DNA of 14,304 bases from a bacterium (lineage in GTDB: Bacteria; Armatimonadota; HRBIN16), in contig JANWXG010000045.1 in NCBI GenBank assembly GCA_025057335.1, forward strand, positions 1 to 14,304, written 5' to 3'. Each line of letters starts with the position of its first letter. Position 1 is the stretch's first letter. The notes beneath the pieces were generated by a model. It saw nothing but the letters and a program-made list of their open reading frames with translations. It searched no databases and was not told where the DNA came from. Below are positions 6,753-14,156 of this stretch, piece by piece. The position numbers and the translations under genes were made by a program.

Positions 6753-8933
6753 CTACTGCAGCGCCCGCACGATGCTGTTTAAGAGCAGTAACACGCCAAA
6801 AGCGATACTCAGTGGCAACAACGCGCCTAACCACGCCCATTTTGCGCTCTTGGTCTCCCGCCAGATCGTGAGAATGGTAGTGGAGCAAGGGTTGTGTAAC
6901 AGCGAGAAGAGCATCAGGTTGATGGCGGTCATGGTCGTCCAGCCATGCTGGTCTACCAGCAGACGACGCAGGTCGTTCAGGCTCTCTAGCTCGGTCATCA
7001 TGCCTGCGCCCAGGTAGGTCATGATAATCGTGGGTACCACAATCTCGTTGGCGGGGATAGCAATGATGTAGGCGAGCAACACCACGCCATCCAGCCCGAT
7101 GGCGCGCCCGACGGGGTCTAGCCAACCAGAAATCCACTGCGAGAGGCTTTGCCCTCCCGCGTGGATGTTTGCCAGCAGCCAGATGACTCCGCCCGCTGGC
7201 GCCGCCATGACAACTGCCCGCCATAGCACCACCAGCGTGCGGTCAATCAGCGAGGTATACAGCACCGCCAGCACATTCGGCTTGCGGTATGGCGGCAGCT
7301 CCAGCGTGAAACTGCTGGCTTCGCCCTTCAAGATGGTGCGTGACAATACAGCGGAAACCACAAAGGTGGTCACCACACCGATGAGCACCACCAGCACGAG
7401 CGCCCCTGCCGCCACCGCCGCTGCAAACGCGGGGGGAAATGATGCGGCGACAAACAGCGTGCTCATCGTAATCAGCAGCGGCCAACGCCCGTTGCAGGGC
7501 ATGAAGTTATTGGTCAGGATGGCGATGAGCCGCTCACGCGGGGAGTTGATGATGCGCGTCGCCACCACCCCCGCCGCGTTACACCCCAATCCCATCGCCA
7601 TCGTCAGCGCTTGCTTGCCGTGCGCGCCTGCCTTCTTGAAGAAGCGATCCATGTTGAACGCCACGCGCGGCAGGTATCCCATGTCCTCTAGAATGGTGAA
7701 GATGGGGAAGAAAATCGCCATCGGCGGCAACATCACGGAGACCACCCATGCCAGCCCACGATACACGCCGTGCCATACGAAGCCCGTGAGCCACCACGGT
7801 GCGCCGAGCGCGCGGAACAGGGCGCTTCCTTGCGCTTCCACCCAGAAGAGCGCAGTGGCGAGCAGGTCGGAAATCACATTGGCGCCTTGAATGGTGGTCC
7901 AGAAGACGCCCATCAGCAACAAGCCCATGATGGGCAATCCCCACACCCGCGAGGTAAGGATTCGGTCCAGACGCTGGTCCCAGTCCCAACGACGTTCTCC
8001 TTTGCGGCGAACTACCTTTTGAGCGATGGCTTCCGCCTCGGCGTAAAGCGACTCCACCATGCGGTCGCGGAAGGTGCCCTCCAGCTGGCGTTGTAGTCGC
8101 TGCGCAAGGGAGAGGATAGACACCGCCTGCGCACGCGCCTGCTCCAGCTCTTGGTCGTGAGCCTCTCTTCTGGCGAGGCGCAACAGGTCGCCGCTTTCCA
8201 GAGCGCGGCGCACGTTGTAGTCGCCGTCCAACAGGCGCATCGCCACCCAGCGTGCGTTAGGTAGGTCGGGATAGACCTGCCTGAGCAGGGGAACTAGCTC
8301 CGCGAGCGCCTGTTCCACCCGCGCATCGACCTTCACACGCCGCGGCGAGGTGCGCAGTCTGCCCTGCACCAGCTCTGCCACTGTCTGCACCAGCAAACCC
8401 AGCCCAACCCCCTGACGCGCCGCCGTCGGCACCACCGGCACACCCAGCTCGCGCGACAGCGCCCGATGGTCTACCTCAATGCCTTTGCGCTCTGCTTCGT
8501 CAATCAGGTTCAGACACACTACCACGCGGTCGGTAATCTCCAGCACTTGCAGCACTAAGTTTAGGTTGCGCTCCAGGGCGGTGGCGTCTACCACCACAAT
8601 GACCGCATCGGGGTTGGCAAATAGCACGAAGTCTCGCGCCACCTCCTCATCCACCGAGGCGGAGAGCAAGGAGTAGGTGCCGGGCAGGTCTACGATTTTG
8701 TAGCGTTTTCCGTTGAACTCGAAGGCGCCCTCCATGCGGGCGACCGTTTTGCCCGTCCAGTTGCCTGTGTGTTGGCGCAGACCTGTCAAGGCGTTGAACA
8801 GGGTGCTCTTGCCGGTATTCGGGTTGCCCGCCAGCGCCAGTACGTAGTCGAAACGGTCTACCCGCACACCCATCTGCACAAGCTGCTCGCGCAGAGCACA
8901 AGACTCACAGGCGTGAACAACCTTTTCCCTCAT
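6753..8933 (-). CDS. feoB: Fe(2+) transporter FeoB
   Basis: FeoB is the inner-membrane ferrous iron permease with a cytoplasmic G-protein domain. The 726-aa protein has G1 GNPNTGKST (36-44), the G2 region GNWTGKTV (57-64), G3 DLPG (82-85), G4 NLID (142-145) and a helical GDI-like region to about 310. The membrane part starts near 330, with the gate motifs GLGCN (448-452) and MPCNGR (478-483) and the conserved HNPC near the C-terminus (680-683). The GCNAAG/PCNGR wording is that of clostridial/Thermotoga-type FeoB rather than enterobacterial. A short N-terminal extension has a CxxC pair (C9, C12). The ATG at 8933 overlaps the upstream stop as ATGA, with GGAGGTGA about 10 nt before it; the frame is open to 9017 but that part overlaps the upstream gene. 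Co-transcribed with the DtxR-FeoA gene. Confidence 0.96.
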   Translation of the reverse strand: MREKVVHACESCALREQLVQMGVRVDRFDYVLALAGNPNTGKSTLFNALTGLRQHTGNWTGKTVARMEGAFEFNGKRYKIVDLPGTYSLLSASVDEEVARDFVLFANPDAVIVVVDATALERNLNLVLQVLEITDRVVVCLNLIDEAERKGIEVDHRALSRELGVPVVPTAARQGVGLGLLVQTVAELVQGRLRTSPRRVKVDARVEQALAELVPLLRQVYPDLPNARWVAMRLLDGDYNVRRALESGDLLRLARREAHDQELEQARAQAVSILSLAQRLQRQLEGTFRDRMVESLYAEAEAIAQKVVRRKGERRWDWDQRLDRILTSRVWGLPIMGLLLMGVFWTTIQGANVISDLLATALFWVEAQGSALFRALGAPWWLTGFVWHGVYRGLAWVVSVMLPPMAIFFPIFTILEDMGYLPRVAFNMDRFFKKAGAHGKQALTMAMGLGCNAAGVVATRIINSPRERLIAILTNNFMPCNGRWPLLITMSTLFVAASFPPAFAAAVAAGALVLVVLIGVVTTFVVSAVLSRTILKGEASSFTLELPPYRKPNVLAVLYTSLIDRTLVVLWRAVVMAAPAGGVIWLLANIHAGGQSLSQWISGWLDPVGRAIGLDGVVLLAYIIAIPANEIVVPTIIMTYLGAGMMTELESLNDLRRLLVDQHGWTTMTAINLMLFSLLHNPCSTTILTIWRETKSAKWAWLGALLPLSIAFGVLLLLNSIVRALQ

Positions 8934-9994
8934 TTGCCGTTCGTCACCTCCCCGTCGTCTTCGCCCTGCGTGCGATGGGGGGTTGTACCGTTGCCGTCCC
9001 GCCTTACCCAAATCCAATCTGCCTGCTCACGACGCAGGGCAATGAGCGTATCGCGCACGCGATATGCCACCGGGTCACCAAACGCAGAACGCATCACCAC
9101 CTCCACGTGTGCGCCGGGGGTAATGCCCAGGTCTAGGAAGCGGCGGCGCGTCAATCCCTGGCAGGCGTCGTCGATGCGCAGTACGGTGGCTTTCTCCCCT
9201 GGCTCCAATGCGCTCAGCCTCTCGCCCTCCAGAGCCAGTTTCTCTTGTGGCGCCTCGCGCACAGTGATGTTGGCTGCCACAACAGGGGCTAACACATGCT
9301 CATCGGTGTCACTTTCCAGCACAAGGCGCGTCGGCGAGCGCTCGAGTACTCGCACTACCATGCCCGGACGCAACCCTTCCGCTACAATCTGCGCATACAC
9401 GTGGGGAGGTTCGTCCTCTACGTGTACAATCTGCGCGGGTGTGCCTATCGGAAAGTCCACCAGAGATTGCCCCTCGATCTCGGGCATCTCGCCGCTAGCA
9501 GTGGGGATGGGGTCGCCATGCGGGTCGGAAAGAGGATGACCCATGTAGGCATCCAGCTGCTCGACCTGCTGCGGCGTCAGCGAGTGCTCCAAGCGGTGTG
9601 CCAGTTCGTGTACCTCAGCGGGCGAAACGGAAGTTTCATAGGCGAGATAACGCTCGAAGAGACGATGTGCGCGCACTACTTGGATGGCTAATCGGTGTCC
9701 TTCTGGCGTGAGGTTCAATCCACCTGCGGTCACCTGCAACAGTCCCTGTGCCTCCATCCGCTGCACCAGCATCGATGCCAGACGAGTGGACACTCCCAGC
9801 GCTCCCGCCAGTGACTCCACCGATGCCAGCCGTCCACTGTGTTCGCGCTGATGCAGATGCATCAGGGCGTCTTCCATTGCCGCACGCGAACGCAGCCATT
9901 GCTTCTGCCGCCACCGGGCATAGACGCCCTGCTGCGGTGCGAATATCAGCAACAGCAACAGTAAAACAACGAGGAGAACACTATTGTCCAACAT
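8930..9994 (-). CDS. Membrane-anchored DtxR-family metalloregulator fused to two FeoA domains
   Basis: A 354-aa fusion protein. Residues about 6-20 are a hydrophobic, Leu-rich segment followed by Arg/Lys, predicting an N-out/C-in membrane anchor. A DtxR-type winged helix spans about 38-98, then the metal-binding/dimerisation domain: H110, E114, H129, H133, E136 and H137 keep exactly the spacing of DtxR H79, E83, H98, C102, E105 and H106, so the DtxR cysteine is replaced by histidine. DPHGDPIP (about 157-164) is the typical end of this domain. Two SH3-like FeoA domains follow: about 177-248 and 258-331 (the second with FLDLGITPGAHVEV). Likely roles are Fe(II)- or Mn(II)-dependent repression and, through FeoA, support of FeoB. 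The ATG at 9994 has AAGG 7 nt upstream. DtxR-FeoA fusions are known; the membrane anchor and second FeoA are unusual. Confidence 0.9.
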   Translation of the reverse strand: MLDNSVLLVVLLLLLLIFAPQQGVYARWRQKQWLRSRAAMEDALMHLHQREHSGRLASVESLAGALGVSTRLASMLVQRMEAQGLLQVTAGGLNLTPEGHRLAIQVVRAHRLFERYLAYETSVSPAEVHELAHRLEHSLTPQQVEQLDAYMGHPLSDPHGDPIPTASGEMPEIEGQSLVDFPIGTPAQIVHVEDEPPHVYAQIVAEGLRPGMVVRVLERSPTRLVLESDTDEHVLAPVVAANITVREAPQEKLALEGERLSALEPGEKATVLRIDDACQGLTRRRFLDLGITPGAHVEVVMRSAFGDPVAYRVRDTLIALRREQADWIWVRRDGNGTTPHRTQGEDDGEVTNGK

Positions 9995-10006
9995 CTGTAT
10001 GCCTTT

Positions 10007-10023
10007 TTGAGAATGATTCTCAA
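10007..10023. promoter_or_regulatory. Fur-box-like palindromic operator of the feo operon
   Basis: TTGAGAATGATTCTCAA is a perfect 8-1-8 inverted repeat. Its core TGAGAATnATTCTCA follows the 7-1-7 Fur consensus TGATAATnATTATCA with one symmetric change per arm. It begins right after the -10 element and covers the expected transcription start and leader, where a bound repressor would block the promoter. Metal repression of the operon is therefore likely. Whether Fur or the operon's own DtxR-type protein binds cannot be told from sequence; the site does not resemble the DtxR/IdeR consensus TTAGGTTAGCCTAACCTAA. Confidence 0.75.
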
Positions 10024-10027
10024 TAAC

Positions 10028-10056
10028 ATTTTACCCGACAGCCACCCTCGTATCAA
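10028..10056 (-). promoter_or_regulatory. Sigma70-type promoter of the dtxR-feoA/feoB operon
   Basis: On the minus strand TTGATA (10051-10056) and TAAAAT (10028-10033) are 17 nt apart, each close to the consensus. The predicted start is near 10021, giving a leader of roughly 27 nt to the ATG at 9994 that consists mostly of the palindromic operator. Confidence 0.75.
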
Positions 10057-10133
10057 GCAGATTCCTGCCTTACATGCGGCTTCTCCTGCACCGCAGGGTA
10101 ACACACGAGGCAGCACGTATTTTAAAGGCGCAT

Positions 10134-10153
10134 GGCAGGCTCTAATCCCTGCC
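10134..10153. repeat. Inverted repeat in the GH116 gene upstream region
   Basis: GGCAGG and CCTGCC form a perfect 6-bp dyad with an 8-nt spacer, 36 nt before the GH116 start codon. It could be an operator half-site pair or a small leader hairpin. I found no well-formed promoter for the GH116 gene in 10057-10188, so its regulation is open. Confidence 0.3.
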
Positions 10154-10188
10154 CACAGCTATCTACACTGACAGGAGGAGCACACAAC

Positions 10189-12813
10189 ATGCCCCTGATT
10201 CACGCGGCTATCGCGCATACCTCTGGCATCCCGTTGGGAGGCATTGGTGCGGGTTCTGTGGAGATACGTCCTGACGGGCTGCTGCACGAATGGCAGATAT
10301 TCAACGCCGGTAGGTGGGCGCCACAAGCCCCCTGCGGGTTACGTCCAGAGGAGCGAATACTGCCGGAGGATTGTGTCTTCGTGTTGCGGGTGGCGACGCC
10401 AGGGGATGTACAGCTGCGCTACCTTGCCCTGCGCGAAAGCCTGCACGACCTGTATTCTGCGGGATGGGCGCGAGCGGTGCAGTCCATACAGTTCGAGGGC
10501 ACTTTCCCGCTCGCACGCCTGCGCTACCTGGACGACTCGCTGCCCGTGCAGGTAACCGCCGAGGTCTTCTCGCCCTTCATCCCGCTGGACAGCAGAGCCT
10601 CGGGCACGCCGGGCTTCTTCATCCGCTTCTTGGTGCGTAACAGGGCAGATGTGCCCGTTGACGTCTCCATCGCAGGCGTGCTGCGCAACATGGTAGGGTT
10701 GGGTCAGGAGAGCAGACAACCGCGCAATCACGTGCGGAAGGTCAGGGACGCTTTGGCTCTCCACCTGCAGGCAGATGGGCTGCAACCAGACCATTGCTCT
10801 ACGGGAGACATGAACTTCGCCGCGCGGGGCGGAGAGGTCAGCTACATCACGGGAGGTTACCGCGATGAGTATCGCTCGCTGATGTTTTGGCGCAACCGAT
10901 TCGGCATCAAGCCCGTGTCGGTGCTGCGCCGTCTCCGCGAAGAGGGGAGGCTGCCCAATTTGGCTCCGAAGACCGCTCCCGCATTGCCTGAAGGGGTAGA
11001 GGTCTCGCACCTCACAGTAGAGGAGCGCGAGGTGTTGCTCCAGCAACTGTTGCAGTACCCTTTCGTGTACGACCACTACCATCGCCTGTGTCAGGTAGAA
11101 CCGTCGCTGGCGCGGTCAGCGGATTTCCTACAAGAGGTTGCTATGCATCTCGATGAGCTGCGCGAGCGAGGGGCGGAATGGGGCTATGCCGCTCTGTGCA
11201 GCCGCCAGCAGGTAAATCCTGAATGCGAAGGAGAGGCGCTCTTCACGGTCAGCTGGTTCTTCCCGAACCACCTTAGTCCCTCGGGCGCGAACATCGGTCA
11301 CCAGTACGCGCGGTGGTTTAGCAGCTCGCTGGAGGTGGCGGACTACCTGATGGGCAACGCCTCCTCCCTGCGCGAGCGGACGCTGACCTTTGTAGACGCC
11401 ATCGTCGGTTCTAGCCTTCCCCCCGAGGTCGCCGATGCTGTGAGCGGGCAGCTGACCACTCTGGTCAAGTGCACCTGGTGGACGAAAGAAGGGCATTTCG
11501 GCGTGTGGGAAGGGTTAGGATGCTGTGGCTTCCACACGACCGATATCACTTACCAGGGGTCCTTCCCCATTCTCGCCCTCTTCCCCGACCTGCAGAAGGC
11601 ACAGATGGAGCACGGCGCGAAGTTCCAGCGTGAGGACGGGCGCGTACACCATTTCTTTACCCCTGACTTCAGTGCAGTAGACAACGGCTTTGACCGCGTG
11701 GACATGAACCCGCAGTTCGTCATGCTAGTGACGCGCGACTACTTTTGGACGGGGGACAGGGGCTATCTGGAGCGACTGTATCCCCACGTCGTGCGTGCGA
11801 TGGACAACACGCTGCTGCTAGACCGTGACGGCGACGCCTTGCCTGACACAGATACCCGTCGCAACACTTACGACGTATGGGATTTTCAGGGCAGCCCGGC
11901 GTACATCTGTAGCCTATGGCTAGGCGCGCTTCAGAGCGCAGCACGACTGGCGCAGGAGATGGGCGACTCGGAACGTGCAGCACAGTGGCGGGGGCTGTAC
12001 GAACAGGGAGTGCACAGCTTCATCCAGAAGCTGTGGAACGGCGAGTATTTCGTGCTGTGGCGCGACGGCGACCTTGTGGACGAGTGCTGTATGAGCGACC
12101 AGCTGAGCGCAGAGTGGTTCTTCGCAGCGAGCGGCTGGAGCCCGCTCGTGCCCGAGGAGTATATCGAGCGCGCGTTGGACGCGATTCTGCGCTACAACTT
12201 CCGTCGCGGAGAGGGCTTGCGCAATGCGTCCTATCCGCCAGGCAAGCCGCACCGTCTTGCAGCGTCGGGCAACCTACAGGCGGAGGGGCTGTGGACAGGC
12301 ATTGAGTACACCGTCGCTGCCCTGCTGATAGCGCGGGGGAGGCTCGCCGAAGGCATGGCGATCGTGCGCGACATCCACGACCGCTACCTGCGCGCGGGCA
12401 GGTTTTGGAACCATGTGGAGTGCGGCGACCATTACTACCGGGCGATGTCCGCATGGACGCTGCTCAACGCCTTCACCGGGTTGGGCTGGAACGCCGTACG
12501 CAGCGAGATAACCTTCGCGCCGGTTTTGCACGCCCCAGAGAGCTACTATCCTTTCTTCACCCCTACCGCGTGGGGGGTCTACTCCGACAGAACGGGAGCA
12601 GGGCACCAGCAGGCAGAGATTGCGGTAGCAGATGGCGCACTACGTCTTTGCGCTATCCAGCTCCCCCGCTGGCAAGGAGGGCGAGAGGTTTCAGTGGTGG
12701 TCGACGAGCAACCCGTGAACGTAGAGGTCGCCGCAGAGGGGAGGGGTATCACGCTACGCTTTGTCGTGCCTGTGACCTTATCTGGAGGGCAGAGGGTGTG
12801 CATCGTGGGATAG
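10189..12813 (+). CDS. GH116 family beta-glycosidase (GBA2-like; beta-glucosidase/xylosidase type)
   Basis: An 874-aa protein of glycoside hydrolase family 116, relatives of human GBA2 and Sulfolobus SSO1353, retaining enzymes acting on beta-glucosides, beta-xylosides or N-acetylglucosaminides. The N-terminal beta-sandwich domain opens with IPLGGIGAGSVEIRPDG; an (alpha/alpha)6 barrel follows. By motif comparison E441 in VWEGLGCCGFHTTD is the likely nucleophile and D562 in NTYDVW the likely acid/base. No signal peptide or membrane segment is visible, so it is probably cytoplasmic and acts on imported oligosaccharides or glycolipid-derived glycosides. I chose the ATG at 10189, with GGAGGAG 8 nt upstream, because the earlier in-frame ATG at 10132 adds 19 residues unlike the family and has no ribosome-binding site. 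It is divergent from the feo operon and stands alone, without sugar transporter or regulator neighbours. The substrate is undetermined. Confidence 0.9.
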   Translation: MPLIHAAIAHTSGIPLGGIGAGSVEIRPDGLLHEWQIFNAGRWAPQAPCGLRPEERILPEDCVFVLRVATPGDVQLRYLALRESLHDLYSAGWARAVQSIQFEGTFPLARLRYLDDSLPVQVTAEVFSPFIPLDSRASGTPGFFIRFLVRNRADVPVDVSIAGVLRNMVGLGQESRQPRNHVRKVRDALALHLQADGLQPDHCSTGDMNFAARGGEVSYITGGYRDEYRSLMFWRNRFGIKPVSVLRRLREEGRLPNLAPKTAPALPEGVEVSHLTVEEREVLLQQLLQYPFVYDHYHRLCQVEPSLARSADFLQEVAMHLDELRERGAEWGYAALCSRQQVNPECEGEALFTVSWFFPNHLSPSGANIGHQYARWFSSSLEVADYLMGNASSLRERTLTFVDAIVGSSLPPEVADAVSGQLTTLVKCTWWTKEGHFGVWEGLGCCGFHTTDITYQGSFPILALFPDLQKAQMEHGAKFQREDGRVHHFFTPDFSAVDNGFDRVDMNPQFVMLVTRDYFWTGDRGYLERLYPHVVRAMDNTLLLDRDGDALPDTDTRRNTYDVWDFQGSPAYICSLWLGALQSAARLAQEMGDSERAAQWRGLYEQGVHSFIQKLWNGEYFVLWRDGDLVDECCMSDQLSAEWFFAASGWSPLVPEEYIERALDAILRYNFRRGEGLRNASYPPGKPHRLAASGNLQAEGLWTGIEYTVAALLIARGRLAEGMAIVRDIHDRYLRAGRFWNHVECGDHYYRAMSAWTLLNAFTGLGWNAVRSEITFAPVLHAPESYYPFFTPTAWGVYSDRTGAGHQQAEIAVADGALRLCAIQLPRWQGGREVSVVVDEQPVNVEVAAEGRGITLRFVVPVTLSGGQRVCIVG

Positions 12814-12842
12814 ATTGCCACGTTACGGGCTCTTGCCTGTAG

Positions 12843-12865
12843 AGGACGCACGGCAAGCGCGTCCT
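12843..12865. repeat. Stem-loop after the GH116 gene
   Basis: AGGACGC (12843-12849) and GCGTCCT (12859-12865) form a perfect 7-bp stem with a 9-nt loop, 30 nt after the GH116 stop. An alternative pairing CTTGCC (12832-12837) with GGCAAG (12852-12857) competes with it. There is no T-run, so it is not a standard intrinsic terminator; it may protect the 3' end. Confidence 0.4.
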
Positions 12866-12930
12866 GCTGAGAACCAGCGAAGGGAGACAGATTCTTCGCT
12901 CCGCTCAGGGTGGCAGCAGGCGCTGAGAAC
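12866..12930. repeat. HPERSE-type short intergenic repeat with flanking 9-bp direct repeats
   Basis: The segment with ATTCTTCGCTCCGCTCAGGG (12891-12910) matches the short repeat scattered in intergenic DNA of many bacteria, whose minus-strand spurious translation contains HPERSEES. Inside it AGCGAAG (12876-12882) pairs with CTTCGCT (12894-12900). CCTGCTG (12863-12869) and CAGCAGG (12914-12920) are an outer inverted pair. GCTGAGAAC occurs at both 12866-12874 and 12922-12930, like a target-site duplication around a 47-bp insert. The family assignment is from memory of the motif, not a search. Confidence 0.6.
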
Positions 12931-12983
12931 ATGAGGATAACAGAACACGCTCTGGATGGCGAAAGGCTGTCCCCAGCACGAGG

Positions 12984-12992
12984 TGGTATGAT
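12984..12992 (+). promoter_or_regulatory. Extended -10 promoter element before the RlmL-like gene
   Basis: TGGTATGAT is an extended -10 (TGn + TATGAT), in an AT-rich patch just before the ATG at 13001; no good -35 is seen 16-18 nt upstream, as is usual for extended -10 promoters. Only 8 nt lie between the -10 and the ATG, and no Shine-Dalgarno sequence is in range (AGGTGG is 14 nt away), so the transcript may start at or next to the start codon. Confidence 0.5.
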
Positions 12993-13000
12993 ATATCTCG

Positions 13001-14122
13001 ATGGAACACCTCGAGCTGTATGCTACATGCACCACTGGGCTGGAGTGGGTGACCGCGCAGGAGCTGAGCGCCCTGGGAGCAGAGGTGACGGGCACAGGGC
13101 AGTCGCGCGTCTTCTTCCGCGCCCAGTGGGAGCTCGTCTACCGTCTGCATCTGTTCGCGCGCACTGTGAATCGCTTCTTCGCCCTGCTGGCACAGGCGCA
13201 GGTGGGGAGCCTGCAGGAGATCGAGGAAGTCGCCTGGCAAGTTCCTTACGAGGAGTGGTTTAGCAACCGCACTGCTTTCGCCATCCGCTCCGAGCGAGAC
13301 GGTACGCACGATTTCACCAGCATGGACATCGCCCGCGTGGTAGGTCAGGTCGTGTGCGACCGTTTCATCGCCCGCACAGGGCAGCGCCCCCCAGTAAACC
13401 TGGACTATCCCGAGGTAGAGATTTTCTCCACGCTGGTAGACGACCAGTATCTGCTCGGATTAAACCTTACAGGTTCCAGCCTGCATCGTCGTCCCTGGCG
13501 ACAGAGTCTGGCGCATCTCACCGCGCTGCGCCCGACGCTAGCGGCAGCGGTAGTGATGGCGTCGGGCTGGGATCACCGTCCGCTGGTGGACCCGATGTGC
13601 GGCACAGGCACTCTGCTGATAGAGGGCGCGTTGTGGCGGCGAGGGATAAGCCCGTCTCTGGGGCGTGAGGAGTGGGCGTTTCGGGTGCTGCTTCGGCATC
13701 AGGAGGCGCAATGGCAAGCAGAACAGGAGGCAATCAGGCAGACAGGGGGGCAATCTCCTCCCCTGCGCGGCAGCGACTGGAACCCCCGCTACATCCAAAT
13801 TGCCCGCCAAAACGCAGCGAGCGCGGGAGTGGATGACATCCAGTTTTCAGTGGCGAATGCGCTCAGCCTGCCTCCGCCCGAAGAGCCTGTGGTGTTGGTC
13901 ACCAACCCGCCCTACGGCGTGCGCATGGGCAAGCCGTCGGAACTGGTGCACCTGTACCGCAAGCTGTGGCGGAAATGGAGCGCGGAGTACGGCGGAAGTC
14001 GTATCGTGGTCATCAGCGGCAATCCTGCTCTGGAGCAGTCCGCGCCAGTGGAGCCTGTCGCCAGTTACGACTTTCTGCAGGCGGATTTGCCCTGTCGGCT
14101 GCTGATTTGGGACCTGCCCTGA
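13001..14122 (+). CDS. THUMP-domain class I SAM-dependent RNA methyltransferase (RlmL/YpsC family)
   Basis: A 373-aa protein of the COG0116 family. An N-terminal ferredoxin-like/THUMP RNA-binding region covers about 1-155, then LHRRPWRQSLAHLTALRPTLA links to a Rossmann-fold methyltransferase. SAM motif I is DPMCGTGTLLIEGAL (197-211), an acidic residue follows in GSDWN (D258), and catalytic motif IV is NPPYG (302-306), as in guanine-N2 methyltransferases. It corresponds to the single-domain RlmL/YpsC form, without the RlmK half of E. coli RlmL. The likely product is N2-methylguanosine in 23S rRNA (the G2445 position in E. coli), but a tRNA target as in Trm14/TrmN cannot be excluded. The ATG at 13001 fits the family start (MEHLELYATCTTGLEWV); there is no Shine-Dalgarno sequence. 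Confidence 0.92.
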   Translation: MEHLELYATCTTGLEWVTAQELSALGAEVTGTGQSRVFFRAQWELVYRLHLFARTVNRFFALLAQAQVGSLQEIEEVAWQVPYEEWFSNRTAFAIRSERDGTHDFTSMDIARVVGQVVCDRFIARTGQRPPVNLDYPEVEIFSTLVDDQYLLGLNLTGSSLHRRPWRQSLAHLTALRPTLAAAVVMASGWDHRPLVDPMCGTGTLLIEGALWRRGISPSLGREEWAFRVLLRHQEAQWQAEQEAIRQTGGQSPPLRGSDWNPRYIQIARQNAASAGVDDIQFSVANALSLPPPEEPVVLVTNPPYGVRMGKPSELVHLYRKLWRKWSAEYGGSRIVVISGNPALEQSAPVEPVASYDFLQADLPCRLLIWDLP

Positions 14123-14156
14123 CATTTGAGCGGGCAGCACGGAGTAGCCCACCACC

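Noticed and set aside
7099..7890. Plus-strand open frame of 263 codons opposite feoB
   Set aside because: It is Ser/Thr/Ala-rich shadow coding opposite the FeoB membrane region, with no recognisable domain.
10132..10188. Earlier start of the GH116 gene at 10132
   Set aside because: The extra 19 residues do not resemble the family and include the inverted repeat; the strong ribosome-binding site is placed for 10189.
12823..13095. Minus-strand open frame containing CHPERSEES
   Set aside because: This is the known spurious translation of an intergenic repeat; it also overlaps the start of the RlmL-like gene.
14123..14156. Bidirectional terminator between the RlmL-like gene and the convergent fragment
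   Set aside because: Only a 4-bp GGGC/GCCC pairing is present and there is no T-run on either strand.
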